From Neorhizobium sp. UBA3556 (GTDB lineage Bacteria; Pseudomonadota; Alphaproteobacteria; Rhizobiales; Rhizobiaceae): a DNA stretch of 64,000 nt. The DNA is taken from assembly GCA_002376235.1 (NCBI GenBank), contig DFNX01000016.1, positions 434,001 through 498,000 on the forward strand, read 5' to 3'. Both the position numbers and the translations under genes were made by a program. The notes under the pieces were generated by a model. That model made no database searches. It saw only the letters and a list, made by a program, of their open reading frames with translations, and was not told the origin of the DNA. This document shows, in pieces, positions 16,422 through 25,653 of the stretch; position 1 is the stretch's first letter, and each line of letters opens with the position of its first letter.

Positions 16422-17093
16422 ATGGAGCGCGTCACAATCGACCTCGTCTCGGACGTCGTCTGCCCCTGGTGTTATCTGGGCAAGGCAAGACTGGAACTTG
16501 CCATCGCCGAAGTTCAGGACGAAGTCGGCATCGATATCAACTGGCGTCCCTATCGACTGAACCCTGACATTCCGCCGGAAGGCGTCGACCAGAAATCCTA
16601 TCTCGAAGAAAAGCTCGGTGGCGCGGAAGCTGTTGCCCGCGGTCACGAGATGCTGACGAAGCTCGGCAAGGAAGTCGGCATCAGCTACGATTTCGAGGCC
16701 ATCAAGATCGGCCCGAATACGCTCGATGCACATCGCCTGATCCACTGGGCCTCGCTGGAAAGCCGTGAGGTTCAGGACCGCGTCGTTACCGCCCTGTTCA
16801 AGGCCAATTTCGAAGAGGGACGCAATATCGGCGACCACACCGTCTTGGCAGACCTTGCCGAGGCATCAGGCATGGATCGCAAGCTCGTCGAAAACCTGCT
16901 GGCCTCCGAGGCCGACAAGGACAGCGTGATTGGCGAAATCGATGCGGCCCAGAAAATGGGCGTCAACGGCGTTCCCTTCTTCATCATGGACGGGCAATAT
17001 GCGATCAGCGGCGCCCAGATGCCCGACGTGCTCGCCGGTGCATTCCGCGATATTGCCAAGCTCAAGGCAGAAGCCCGCAAGGGCATGATCTGA
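16422..17093 (+). CDS. DsbA-family (FrnE-like) thiol oxidoreductase
   Basis: 223 residues without a signal peptide, so cytoplasmic. It opens with a thioredoxin-fold strand and the redox motif CPWC at about 14-17 (SDVVCPWCYLGKARLE). It continues with the DsbA helical insert and GVNGVPFFIMDGQYAISGAQ near 187, the cis-Pro region. FrnE-like members act as disulphide isomerases or in redox stress tolerance. It starts 26 bases after the binding-protein gene and is followed closely by a transporter, so the three may share a transcript, though no common function is evident. Confidence 0.9.
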   Translation: MERVTIDLVSDVVCPWCYLGKARLELAIAEVQDEVGIDINWRPYRLNPDIPPEGVDQKSYLEEKLGGAEAVARGHEMLTKLGKEVGISYDFEAIKIGPNTLDAHRLIHWASLESREVQDRVVTALFKANFEEGRNIGDHTVLADLAEASGMDRKLVENLLASEADKDSVIGEIDAAQKMGVNGVPFFIMDGQYAISGAQMPDVLAGAFRDIAKLKAEARKGMI

Positions 17094-17112
17094 TTTTTAG
17101 AAAGACCGACCC

Positions 17113-18054
17113 GTGCAGAAAGACCAGCCCCTCAAAGGTGTCCTCCTCGCCTTTGCGGCCTTCGCCGCCTACGCCTGGAGTGACGCCAGCGTCAAGCTGA
17201 TCGAGGGTGAGCTCAACCCCATCCAGTCCTCCTTCTTGGGCGCGGTCTTCTGCCTCGTCGGCCTGCCCTTCATCATGAAAAAGGGCGATCGCTGGGCCGA
17301 TATCTTCAACACCACCAACCGCCCGCTCTGGCTTCTGCGCTTCGTCGCCCAGGCCGGCGGCACGATCGGCAGCGTGACTGCCTTCACCCATTTGTCGATG
17401 GCCGAAGCTTTCGCGCTGATCTTCCTTCTTCCCTCTTTCGTCACCATCATGTCGGTGATCTTTTTGAAGGAGAAGGTCGGATACCGTCGCTGGGCTGCCG
17501 TCGTCATCGGCTTCATCGGTGTCATGGTCGTGTTGCGCCCTGGCTTCCGCGAATTGTCGATCGGCCATCTCGGCGCCGTCTTCGGCGGCCTCTCCGGCGC
17601 GATCTCGATCGTCATCTTCCGCGCCATGGGACCGAAGGAGAAGAATATCTCGCTTTATGGCGCAGGCGTTCTCGGCACGCTCGCCGTCTGTGGCGCACTT
17701 GCGATTCCAGGTTTCCAGGCGCCGACAGCCATGCAATGGGTCTGGCTAGCAGGCTATGGCCTACTCGCAGCTCTTGCATCCATTCTCGTCATGTATGCGG
17801 CGACCCACATACCCGCCTCGATGATCGGCCCGATCCAGTACAGCCAGATGCTTTGGGCCGTCGCCTTCGGCTATCTCGTCTTCGGCGACGGGATCGATGC
17901 ATGGATGCTTCTGGGCATCGTACTCATCATCGGCTCCGGCATGCTGACGCTGGTTCGCGAACGCGTCCGCGGCACGCCATTGCCACCCGCCGTGGGTACG
18001 GATGCTCAGGCAGCGGCGGTGATGGCACCGCAGAACGAGCAGACGAAACCCTGA
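17113..18054 (+). CDS. EamA/DMT-family membrane transporter
   Basis: 313 residues with ten predicted membrane spans arranged as two EamA repeats; the second begins near AVFGGLSGAISIVIFRAMGP. Conserved EamA features include LPSFVTIMSVIFLKEKVGYRRWAAVVIGFIGVM in repeat one and QYSQMLWAVAFGYLVFGD in repeat two. Family members move metabolites such as amino acids or nucleotide sugars out of or into the cell; the substrate cannot be read from sequence. GTG start, 19 bases after the stop of the DsbA-like gene. The last ~30 residues are a polar cytoplasmic tail. Confidence 0.88.
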   Translation: MQKDQPLKGVLLAFAAFAAYAWSDASVKLIEGELNPIQSSFLGAVFCLVGLPFIMKKGDRWADIFNTTNRPLWLLRFVAQAGGTIGSVTAFTHLSMAEAFALIFLLPSFVTIMSVIFLKEKVGYRRWAAVVIGFIGVMVVLRPGFRELSIGHLGAVFGGLSGAISIVIFRAMGPKEKNISLYGAGVLGTLAVCGALAIPGFQAPTAMQWVWLAGYGLLAALASILVMYAATHIPASMIGPIQYSQMLWAVAFGYLVFGDGIDAWMLLGIVLIIGSGMLTLVRERVRGTPLPPAVGTDAQAAAVMAPQNEQTKP

Positions 18055-18093
18055 ATCTCCGGGTCCATATCCCCACATCAACACAACCTAAGA

Positions 18094-18238
18094 CTTAGCC
18101 TTCGGCTAAGATATTGATTTTGCAACCTCTCCCACAAGGGCAGAGGTAGGACGTCGAGAGTGCCGCAGCGTTATCTCTCCCCTTGTGGGAGAGAAAGCGA
18201 TTTCAACATCTTAGCTTCAGCTAAGTGTTAGAAATCGC
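18094..18238. repeat. Palindromic intergenic mosaic-type repeat (RIME-like)
   Basis: Three nested palindromes fill the gap between the EamA gene and mfd. CTTAGCC-TTC-GGCTAAG lies at 18094-18110. A 14-base pair CTCTCCCACAAGGG / CCCTTGTGGGAGAG lies at 18127-18140 and 18180-18193. A long imperfect stem GCGATTTC-AACA-CTTAGC / GCTAAG-TGTT-GAAATCGC spans 18197-18238. This composition resembles repeated mosaic palindromes known from rhizobial and agrobacterial intergenic regions. It can fold in RNA and may also terminate transcription between the convergent genes. The family name is from memory, not from a search. Confidence 0.65.
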
Positions 18239-18360
18239 AAGTGAGGGGATCACCCCACCGGGAAACGTGCCAGACTCCTCATCTGAACAAATCCAATTCG
18301 CTGAAATCAAGCCTCACCAAGCGATCACTCTATCCCGGCAGTCCGCTTGGCCGCGAGCCA

Positions 18361-21300
18361 CTACCCCTTCGCCAGTTCCGCAAACTGCGTCATGATCTGC
18401 GCCGCAGCCGTCAGGCGCTTGGTCGGCGTCGGCAGGTCGCGGTTGAGGAAGATGCTCTGGTCAGGCCTGATCTTGGCGAGCGAGCCCTGCTTGGCGATAT
18501 AGCCGACGAGATTGGCCGGGTTGGGGAACTGCTTGTCGCGGAAGGCGATAACGACGCCCTTCGGACCGGCATCGACCTTCTCGACATTCGCCTTGCGGCA
18601 AAGCGACTTGATGTAGACGACCTTGAGCAGGTTCTGCACTTCCGGCGGCATAGGCCCGAACCGGTCGACCATCTCCGCGCCGAAACCGTCGATTTCCGAA
18701 AGCTCCTGAACTTCGCCGAGGCGACGATAAAGCCCCATGCGCAGATGAAGATCCGGCACGTAATTTTCCGGGATCATCGTGGTGATGCCGACAGAAATCT
18801 GCGGCGACCAGCCGGTATCGACCACTTCGTCTTCGCCCTTCACCTCGGCGACAGCCTCTTCGAGCATCTGCTGGTAAAGCTCGAAACCGACTTCCTTGAT
18901 ATGACCGGACTGTTCCTCGCCGAGTAGATTGCCCGCACCGCGGATATCCAGATCGTGGCTGGCGAGCTGGAAACCCGCGCCGAGCGTATCGAGCGACTGC
19001 AGCACCTTCAAACGGCGATCCGCCATCTGCGTCAGCGTCTTGTTGACCGGCAGGGTGAACAGCGCAAACGCCCTCACCTTCGAGCGACCAACGCGGCCGC
19101 GCAGCTGGTAGAGCTGGGCCAGACCGAACATGTCGGCGCGGTGCACGATCAATGTATTGGCCGTCGGCACGTCGAGACCGGATTCGACGATCGTGGTCGA
19201 CAGAAGCACATCATATTTTCCGTCATAGAAGGCATTCATGATGTCTTCCAGCTCGCCCGCCGCCATCTGGCCATGGGCAACCGCAACCTTCAGCTCCGGC
19301 ACGTCCGACTGAAGAAAGGCCTGGATATCGGCCAAGTCCGCCAGTCTCGGGCAGACATAAAAACTCTGGCCGCCACGATAATGCTCGCGCATCAGCGTCT
19401 CGCGGATGACCAGCGGATCGAATGGCGAAATGAAGGTCCTGACCGCCATGCGGTCGACCGGCGGCGTGGTGATCAAGGACAGTTCGCGTACGCCCGTCAT
19501 CGCCAGCTGCAGCGTGCGCGGGATCGGCGTCGCCGAAAGCGTCAGCACGTGCACGTCGGTTTTCAGGTCCTTCAGCCGCTCCTTGTGCTTCACGCCAAAA
19601 TGCTGCTCTTCATCGATGATGAGAAGCGAGAGATTGGCGAACTGGATGGACGTTCCGAGCAGCGCATGGGTGCCGACGACGATATCGACCTTGCCTTCCG
19701 CCAGATCCTTCTTCGTCTGCGCCAGTTCCTTGGCCGAGACGAGGCGAGAAGCCTGCGCGATCCTGATCGGCAAGCCGCGGAACCGTTCGGAAAATGTCTT
19801 GAAATGCTGCCTCGCAAGAAGCGTAGTCGGCACGACGACGGCAACCTGCGCCCCGTTCATCGCAGCGAAGAAAGCGGCGCGCAGCGCCACTTCCGTCTTG
19901 CCGAAGCCGACATCGCCGCAGACAAGGCGATCCATAGGCCGGCCGGCAGCGAGATCCTCGCGCACGGATTCGATGGCGTTTTCCTGGTCTTCCGTCTCGT
20001 CATAGGGGAAGCGCGCGGCAAACTCGTCATAAAGCCCTTCCGGTGTCGCCAGAACCGGAGCCTTGCGCACCATTCGGGTGGCCGCGATGCGGATCAGGTC
20101 ACCCGCCATATCGAGCAGGCGCTTCTTCAGCTTGGCCTTGCGAGCCTGCCACGCGCCACCGCCGAGCCGATCGAGATTGGCTTCCGCCGCATCCGAGCCA
20201 TAACGGGAAAGGAGGTCGATATTTTCGACCGGCAGAAACAGCTTTGCCTGATCGGCATAATGCAGCTCAAGGCACGCACGGGGCGCACCGGCCGCCTCGA
20301 TGGTAATCAGCCCGACGAACTTGCCGATACCATGCTCGGCATGCACCACCAGCGAGCCTTCATCCAGACCCGCCACTTCGGTGAGGAAATCCGCCCCGCG
20401 CTTGCGCCGCTTGCCGCGACGAACCATGCGGTCGCCAAGAATATCCTGTTCGCCGATGACGGCGATATTGCCTGTCTCGAACCCGGCCTCGAGGCTCATC
20501 ACGGCAGATGCCGCCTCGCCCTTGTCCAGCTTGTCGAGATCGGCAAGCTTCTCGATCGGTTTGATCCGCTTCAGCCCACGCTCGTCCAGCACCTGCAAAA
20601 GACGGTCGAGCGACCCCACCGACCAGCCGGTAACGAGAACCTTCGTCCCCTCGGCCCGCTTGTCGCCAATGTGCTTGACCACGAGATCGAAGACATTGGC
20701 GCGGTTTTGCTCGCCGCCATCGCGATCCTGCGTCTCGGCGCTCGCTTCCGCCTGGCTTTTCGCCCAGCGCGGACCGGTATGTGCATCGAGTGTCACCACC
20801 GGGCGACCGGACGCATCCATCTCGTTGAACGGCGTCAGGCGAAGGGCTGCCGCCTCATCCAGAGCCGATGCAAACGCCTTGCCGTCGAGGTAAAGCTGAC
20901 CGGGCGAAACCGGCTTGTAGGGAGTGGAATGGGCGGCAGCCCCTTTGCCCTGCGAGCCCTGATCGCGACGTGCCTCAAAATAGTCGATAACCAGCTTGGA
21001 ACGCTCGGCTGCCGCCTCGCGTGCCGTGTGGTCGGTAACGATCCGAAAACCAGCGAGATAATCGAAAGCCGTTTCCAGCTTTTCATAAAACAGCGGCAGC
21101 CAATGCTCCATGCCTGCATAACGGCGTCCTTCGGAGACGGCCTGATAAAGCGCATCGTCGCGGGTCGCCGCGCCGAACAGCGACAGATAATTGGTGCGGA
21201 ACCGGCTGATCGTATCCGGCGTCAGCGTCACTTCGCTCATCGGATTGAGATCGAGCGACCGCGCCTGCCCCGTCGTACGCTGACTTGCCGGATCGAACGA

Positions 21301-21891
21301 GCGAATGCTCTCCAGCGTATCGCCGAAGAAATCGAGCCGCACCGGCTCTTCCGTCCCCGGCACGAAGACATCGAGAATACCGCCGCGAACAGCAAATTCA
21401 CCGACCTCACGCACGGTCGAAACCCGGTCGAAACCATTGCGCTCCAGCCGCGCAGCGATGTCGTCCATGCGGATCTGGTTGCCGGGCTTGGCCGAGAATG
21501 CCAGGCTTTCGATGATCTCCGCCGGCGCGATCTTCTGCAGCATCGCATTGACGGTGACGAGCACGATCGACGGATGCGGCTTCTTGGCATGCGCAATCAG
21601 GCCAGACAGCGCCGACAGTCTCCGTGCGGAGACATCGGCGCTCGGAGAAACGCGGTCGTAAGGCAGGCAGTCCCAGGCCGGCAGGGTCAGGACGGGTATT
21701 TCAGGTGCCACGAAGGAGAGCATCTGCTCCAGATCCGGCATGCGCTGGCCGTCGGACAGCACATAGGCAACCGACACGCCCGAACGCGCCAGTTCCGCCA
21801 GCACCATCGGCTCCATGCCGGGCGGCACATTGCCGATCGTCAGCGGCTGGGATGCGGCCGCAATCTTCTTCGCATCAAAACCGGAAATCAT
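18361..21891 (-). CDS. mfd: Transcription-repair coupling factor Mfd
   Basis: A 1176-residue ATP-driven translocase that removes RNA polymerase stalled at DNA lesions and recruits UvrA. Order: N-terminal UvrB-like region (LPAWDCLPYDRVSPS), the RNA polymerase-interacting domain near 500-570 (VHAEHGIGKFVGL), then a superfamily 2 helicase with Walker A CGDVGFGKTE near residue 660, DEEQHFGVKHKE near 757, SATPIPRTLQLA, and the motif VI region LYQLRGRVGRS. The C-terminal TRCF domain follows (ISVGITTMIPENYVPDLHLRMGLYRRL). Full length. Its ATG overlaps the stop of sdhE (ATGA at 21888-21891), so the two are co-translated. Confidence 0.98.
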   Translation of the reverse strand: MISGFDAKKIAAASQPLTIGNVPPGMEPMVLAELARSGVSVAYVLSDGQRMPDLEQMLSFVAPEIPVLTLPAWDCLPYDRVSPSADVSARRLSALSGLIAHAKKPHPSIVLVTVNAMLQKIAPAEIIESLAFSAKPGNQIRMDDIAARLERNGFDRVSTVREVGEFAVRGGILDVFVPGTEEPVRLDFFGDTLESIRSFDPASQRTTGQARSLDLNPMSEVTLTPDTISRFRTNYLSLFGAATRDDALYQAVSEGRRYAGMEHWLPLFYEKLETAFDYLAGFRIVTDHTAREAAAERSKLVIDYFEARRDQGSQGKGAAAHSTPYKPVSPGQLYLDGKAFASALDEAAALRLTPFNEMDASGRPVVTLDAHTGPRWAKSQAEASAETQDRDGGEQNRANVFDLVVKHIGDKRAEGTKVLVTGWSVGSLDRLLQVLDERGLKRIKPIEKLADLDKLDKGEAASAVMSLEAGFETGNIAVIGEQDILGDRMVRRGKRRKRGADFLTEVAGLDEGSLVVHAEHGIGKFVGLITIEAAGAPRACLELHYADQAKLFLPVENIDLLSRYGSDAAEANLDRLGGGAWQARKAKLKKRLLDMAGDLIRIAATRMVRKAPVLATPEGLYDEFAARFPYDETEDQENAIESVREDLAAGRPMDRLVCGDVGFGKTEVALRAAFFAAMNGAQVAVVVPTTLLARQHFKTFSERFRGLPIRIAQASRLVSAKELAQTKKDLAEGKVDIVVGTHALLGTSIQFANLSLLIIDEEQHFGVKHKERLKDLKTDVHVLTLSATPIPRTLQLAMTGVRELSLITTPPVDRMAVRTFISPFDPLVIRETLMREHYRGGQSFYVCPRLADLADIQAFLQSDVPELKVAVAHGQMAAGELEDIMNAFYDGKYDVLLSTTIVESGLDVPTANTLIVHRADMFGLAQLYQLRGRVGRSKVRAFALFTLPVNKTLTQMADRRLKVLQSLDTLGAGFQLASHDLDIRGAGNLLGEEQSGHIKEVGFELYQQMLEEAVAEVKGEDEVVDTGWSPQISVGITTMIPENYVPDLHLRMGLYRRLGEVQELSEIDGFGAEMVDRFGPMPPEVQNLLKVVYIKSLCRKANVEKVDAGPKGVVIAFRDKQFPNPANLVGYIAKQGSLAKIRPDQSIFLNRDLPTPTKRLTAAAQIMTQFAELAKG

Positions 21892-22211
21892 TGGCCGAGT
21901 TTCTCTTTCAGCGACTCTTTTGTGACCGGATCGAAATCCGGTTTATACGCCGCAACCCGGGCAAACAGTGGCGTGTCGCGATCTTCGGGAAGCGGTTTTG
22001 CGCCGGTGATCCAGGCATGCAGATCATGATCGTCCTCGCCCATGATCTGTTCGAACTCGTCGAGTTCCGCGTCCGAGAGTTTGGAAATCTCTGCTTCGGC
22101 AAACGAGCCGAAGACGAGATCCATCTCGCGAATACCGCGATGCCAGCAGCGATAGAGAATGCGCCTGCGGCGCGGGTCGAGGTCGGCGCTCGTGCGTGCC
22201 AATCCGGTCAT
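21888..22211 (-). CDS. sdhE: Succinate dehydrogenase FAD-assembly factor SdhE
   Basis: About 107 residues. The family core is visible: LDPRRRRILYRCWHRGIREMDLVFGSFA, with the RGxxE-like RGIREMD motif, then DELDEFEQIM-type acidic helix (LSDAELDEFEQIMGEDDHDLHAWI). SdhE helps attach FAD covalently to SdhA of succinate dehydrogenase and to fumarate reductase. I chose ATG 22211 (MTGLARTSADLDP), preceded by AAGGACATGGCTC; the upstream extension is not family sequence. It overlaps mfd by four bases. Confidence 0.92.
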   Translation of the reverse strand: MTGLARTSADLDPRRRRILYRCWHRGIREMDLVFGSFAEAEISKLSDAELDEFEQIMGEDDHDLHAWITGAKPLPEDRDTPLFARVAAYKPDFDPVTKESLKEKLGQ

Positions 22212-22424
22212 GAGCCATGTCCTTGTTTTGCGCTCTCTATAAAGCATGGGTCGGACAGGTGGAAACTGCTTTTTTCGCCGAAGAACGTGACGGGCGAATG
22301 CCGGGAATGCTCCCGCTCGTCGTTGGCCTGCGCAGGAGCTGACTGCGGTTGCAATGCGCACGGCACCATATAATCTAACTGTAAATCACGTTTGCGCCAT
22401 TCATGCACACGATGGGAGTTTGAT

Positions 22425-23432
22425 GTGTTGCGGATACTGTGTGTCCTGTCGTTGCTGATCCTGCTCCCGTCATGGGCGGCGGCGGGTGATCGATCTCCAC
22501 CAAGCCTATACAACGCGGGAATTTCCCGCCTTTCGGTGACCGATGTAGATGGTAGTTTCGATACTCTCATCTGGTATCCGATAGCCGGCGCCGAAACGCC
22601 CTGGCAGGCAGGTCCTTTTCCGGTGGCGGCCACACTCAACGCCCCGATTGCCAGCGGTAAAAAATTCCCGGTCGTGCTTCTGTCTCATGGCAGTGGCGGA
22701 ACACCGTTGGGCCATCGCGAACTTGCCGCAAGTCTGGCGCGTAGCGGCCTTGTCGTGGTTGCTCCTATCCATGTCGGCGACGCAGCCGGTCATCCCAGAC
22801 TGAAGCCACAGGCCAGGGTCCTGATCGCTCGTCCACGTCAGGCGAAGGAAGCCCTGGCAGCCATGCTGGCCGATGAAGGATTTTCAGGCGCCGTCGATTC
22901 AAGCCGGATGGGAATGATCGGCTATTCCGCGGGAGGCTATACCGGCCTGATCCTGTCGGGTGCGAAGCCAGATTTTCAGTTGGCGTCAGCCTATTGTGCT
23001 GGCAAGGGCCGCGGGGATACGGGATCCTGCGGCCGCGCCGACAAACCAGTGCCTGAAGCAGGCAAGCTTGTCGCTGACTGGCAGCCGCCCACCGAGTCAC
23101 GCCTCAAGGCTCTCGTGCTGATGGATCCACTGGCCGTCCTGTTCGATCGCGCTGGACTTGCGGGTGTCAATTTACCGATGATGCTGCTTAGGCCGGAGGA
23201 TGATGCCTATCTGAAGGCTTCACATAATGCGCTGGCATTGTCCCGTGACCTCCCCTCGCGTCCCGAACTGGTTGTCGTTCCCGGCCAGCACTTCATCTTC
23301 ATCGACCCCCGCCCAGCCATGTTGGAAAATGAAGTCCCGCTGATTTGCCGGGATGACGCCGGGATCGACAGAGCGGCCGTTCACCGCAAGCTGGAGATCG
23401 ACATCGCGAAATTTCTGCACACCCATCTGTGA
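22425..23432 (+). CDS. Secreted alpha/beta hydrolase (dienelactone hydrolase/PAF-acetylhydrolase-like)
   Basis: About 335 residues with a signal peptide (LRILCVLSLLILLPSWAAAG), so periplasmic or secreted. Conserved parts: the VVLLSHGSGGTPLGHRELAASLARSG oxyanion strand, the nucleophile elbow GYSAGG near residue 165, and a late His in VVPGQHFIFID. This pattern is found in predicted dienelactone-hydrolase-like and platelet-activating-factor acetylhydrolase-like enzymes. Start is the GTG at 22425, six bases after GGGAG. It is divergent from sdhE-mfd and upstream of recG; no functional link is evident. Substrate is unknown. Confidence 0.83.
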   Translation: MLRILCVLSLLILLPSWAAAGDRSPPSLYNAGISRLSVTDVDGSFDTLIWYPIAGAETPWQAGPFPVAATLNAPIASGKKFPVVLLSHGSGGTPLGHRELAASLARSGLVVVAPIHVGDAAGHPRLKPQARVLIARPRQAKEALAAMLADEGFSGAVDSSRMGMIGYSAGGYTGLILSGAKPDFQLASAYCAGKGRGDTGSCGRADKPVPEAGKLVADWQPPTESRLKALVLMDPLAVLFDRAGLAGVNLPMMLLRPEDDAYLKASHNALALSRDLPSRPELVVVPGQHFIFIDPRPAMLENEVPLICRDDAGIDRAAVHRKLEIDIAKFLHTHL

Positions 23433-23547
23433 GCCTTTGCCGAAACGGACAAGACGAGTGGGTGCGACCTGTCTTTATCGGACATGCGCCGGGAAAAACA
23501 TGGTTCGCGCCATTGCCAAGTCTACCTGATCGTCGCATCTATCCGCC

Positions 23548-25653
23548 ATGCGCCCAGCCATACTCGATCCCCTATTCTCCTCCGCCTCGTCGCTGCCCGG
23601 TGTCGGGCCGAAGATCGCCGACCTGATCGCCAAGGTGACGGGCCGCGAGGATGCGGAAGACTGCCGTGTCGTCGACCTTCTTTTCCATGCGCCCTTCTCG
23701 CTGATCGATCGGCGCAACCGCCCCGGCATTGCGCTTGCGCCGCAGGGAACGATTGTCACCATCGAGGGACGTGTCGATCGTCACCAGCCACCGGCGCGCG
23801 GCACCAATCAGCCCTATCGCGTGTTTCTGCACGACGACACGGGCGAACTAGCGCTCACCTTCTTCCGCGCCAAGGGCGACTGGCTGGCGAAGTCTCTGCC
23901 GATTGACGAGCAGGTCATGGTCAGCGGCAAGGTCGACTGGTTCAACGGCCGCGCCTCGATGGTCCATCCGGATTTCATGGTGAAGGTCTCGGAGGCGCAG
24001 AACCTTCCGCTGGTCGAACCGGTTTATCCGCTGACCGCAGGCCTCTCGCCAAAAACGCTGCGCAAGGTGATCGAAGGTGCCGTCGAGCGGCTTCCGGATT
24101 TTCCCGAATGGGCCGACGCAGCGCTGACACAAAAGCAGAATTTCCCCACGGTCGCCGATTCCTTCCGCAACCTGCATCACCCGGAAGACGAGAAGGATAT
24201 CGACCCCAACGCACCGGCCCGCCGGCGTCTCGCCTATGACGAATTCCTCGCCGGGCAGGTCTCGCTCGCTCTGGTACGCCAGAAGATCCGCAAGGTACCG
24301 GGCCAGCCGATCCGGGTGAAGGGCGATCTCGCGGCAAAGATCGTCCACGCCCTGCCCTTTTCGCTGACGCCGAGTCAGAAAGCCGCGATCGACGACATCA
24401 CGAAGGACATGGGCGGCGAAGACCGGATGCTGCGGCTGCTGCAAGGCGATGTCGGCGCGGGCAAGACGCTGGTTGCGCTTCTCTCCATGGCAGCCGCCGT
24501 CGAGGCCGGTGGCCAGGCGGTGCTGATGGCGCCAACCGAAATCCTCGCCCGCCAGCATTTTTCAACCATCTCGAAACTTGCAGGCGCTGTCGGTGTCACC
24601 GTCGAGCTTCTCACCGGCCGCACCAAGGGCCGTGAGCGTGATGCGATCGTCGAACGTATCGCATCCGGCGAAGCCCAGATCATCGTCGGCACCCATGCGC
24701 TATTTCAGGATACGGTGAGCTACGCCAACCTGATGATGGCGGTGGTCGACGAACAGCACCGCTTCGGCGTCCACCAGCGCCTGAGGCTGACGGCCAAGGG
24801 CATTTCCCCGCATATGCTGGTGATGACCGCAACGCCGATCCCGCGCACGCTGGTCCTCGCCGCCTTCGGCGATATGGACGTCTCGAAACTCACCGAAAAA
24901 CCCGCGGGCCGCAAGCCGATCCAGACCGTCACCGTTCCGACCGAGCGGATCGGTGATATCGTCGCGCGTCTGAAGAGCGCCGTCGCCGAAGGAAAGAAGG
25001 CTTATTGGATCTGCCCGCTGGTGGAAGAATCCGACGTCTCCGAACTGATGTCGGCGGAAGAGCGCCACGCCGTGCTTGCTCGCGAACTCGGCGCGAAAAA
25101 TGTCGGCCTCGTGCATGGCCGCATGGCGGGGCCGGAAAAGGACGCGGTCATGGCCGCCTTCAAGGCTGGCGAAATCCGCATGCTGGTCGCAACCACCGTC
25201 GTCGAAGTCGGCGTCGATGTGCCGGATGCGACGATCATGGTGATCGAACATGCCGAACGTTTCGGCCTGGCGCAGCTCCACCAGCTGCGTGGCCGTGTCG
25301 GCCGTGGCGATGAAGCGTCGACCTGCATTCTTCTCTACAAGGGACCGCTCAGCGAAACCGGCCATGCACGGCTATCGATCCTGCGCGACAGCGAGGACGG
25401 GTTCCTGATTGCCGAGGAAGACCTGAAACTGCGCGGCGAAGGCGAGCTTCTCGGCACCCGCCAGTCCGGCACGCCGGGCTTTCGAATAGCGAGCCTCGCA
25501 GCGCATGCCGATCTACTGGAAATTGCCCGCAAAGATGCGACCTATCTTCTCGATCGCGACCCGGACCTGACCAGCGAACGCGGCGAAGCCGTGCGGGTAC
25601 TGCTGTACCTGCACCGTCGCGACGAGGCGATCAGGTTTCTGAGGGCGGGGTAA
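23548..25653 (+). CDS. recG: ATP-dependent DNA helicase RecG
   Basis: A 701-residue helicase that remodels stalled replication forks and Holliday junctions. The N-terminal wedge domain with its OB fold includes GTIVTIEGRVDRHQPP and MVSGKVDWFNGRASMVHPDF. The helicase part has Walker A LQGDVGAGKT near residue 300, the DEQHRFGVHQR box near 401, TATPIPRTLVLAAFGDMD and the motif VI region LHQLRGRVGRGDEAS. The C-terminal RecG segment (GEGELLGTRQSGTPGF) is present. Its last 23 bases overlap the convergent DUF502 gene. Confidence 0.98.
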   Translation: MRPAILDPLFSSASSLPGVGPKIADLIAKVTGREDAEDCRVVDLLFHAPFSLIDRRNRPGIALAPQGTIVTIEGRVDRHQPPARGTNQPYRVFLHDDTGELALTFFRAKGDWLAKSLPIDEQVMVSGKVDWFNGRASMVHPDFMVKVSEAQNLPLVEPVYPLTAGLSPKTLRKVIEGAVERLPDFPEWADAALTQKQNFPTVADSFRNLHHPEDEKDIDPNAPARRRLAYDEFLAGQVSLALVRQKIRKVPGQPIRVKGDLAAKIVHALPFSLTPSQKAAIDDITKDMGGEDRMLRLLQGDVGAGKTLVALLSMAAAVEAGGQAVLMAPTEILARQHFSTISKLAGAVGVTVELLTGRTKGRERDAIVERIASGEAQIIVGTHALFQDTVSYANLMMAVVDEQHRFGVHQRLRLTAKGISPHMLVMTATPIPRTLVLAAFGDMDVSKLTEKPAGRKPIQTVTVPTERIGDIVARLKSAVAEGKKAYWICPLVEESDVSELMSAEERHAVLARELGAKNVGLVHGRMAGPEKDAVMAAFKAGEIRMLVATTVVEVGVDVPDATIMVIEHAERFGLAQLHQLRGRVGRGDEASTCILLYKGPLSETGHARLSILRDSEDGFLIAEEDLKLRGEGELLGTRQSGTPGFRIASLAAHADLLEIARKDATYLLDRDPDLTSERGEAVRVLLYLHRRDEAIRFLRAG

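Noticed and set aside
18955..22029. A 1024-codon plus-strand open frame antisense to mfd
   Set aside because: Antisense shadow of a well-conserved gene in GC-rich DNA; Arg/His/Gln-rich with no domain.
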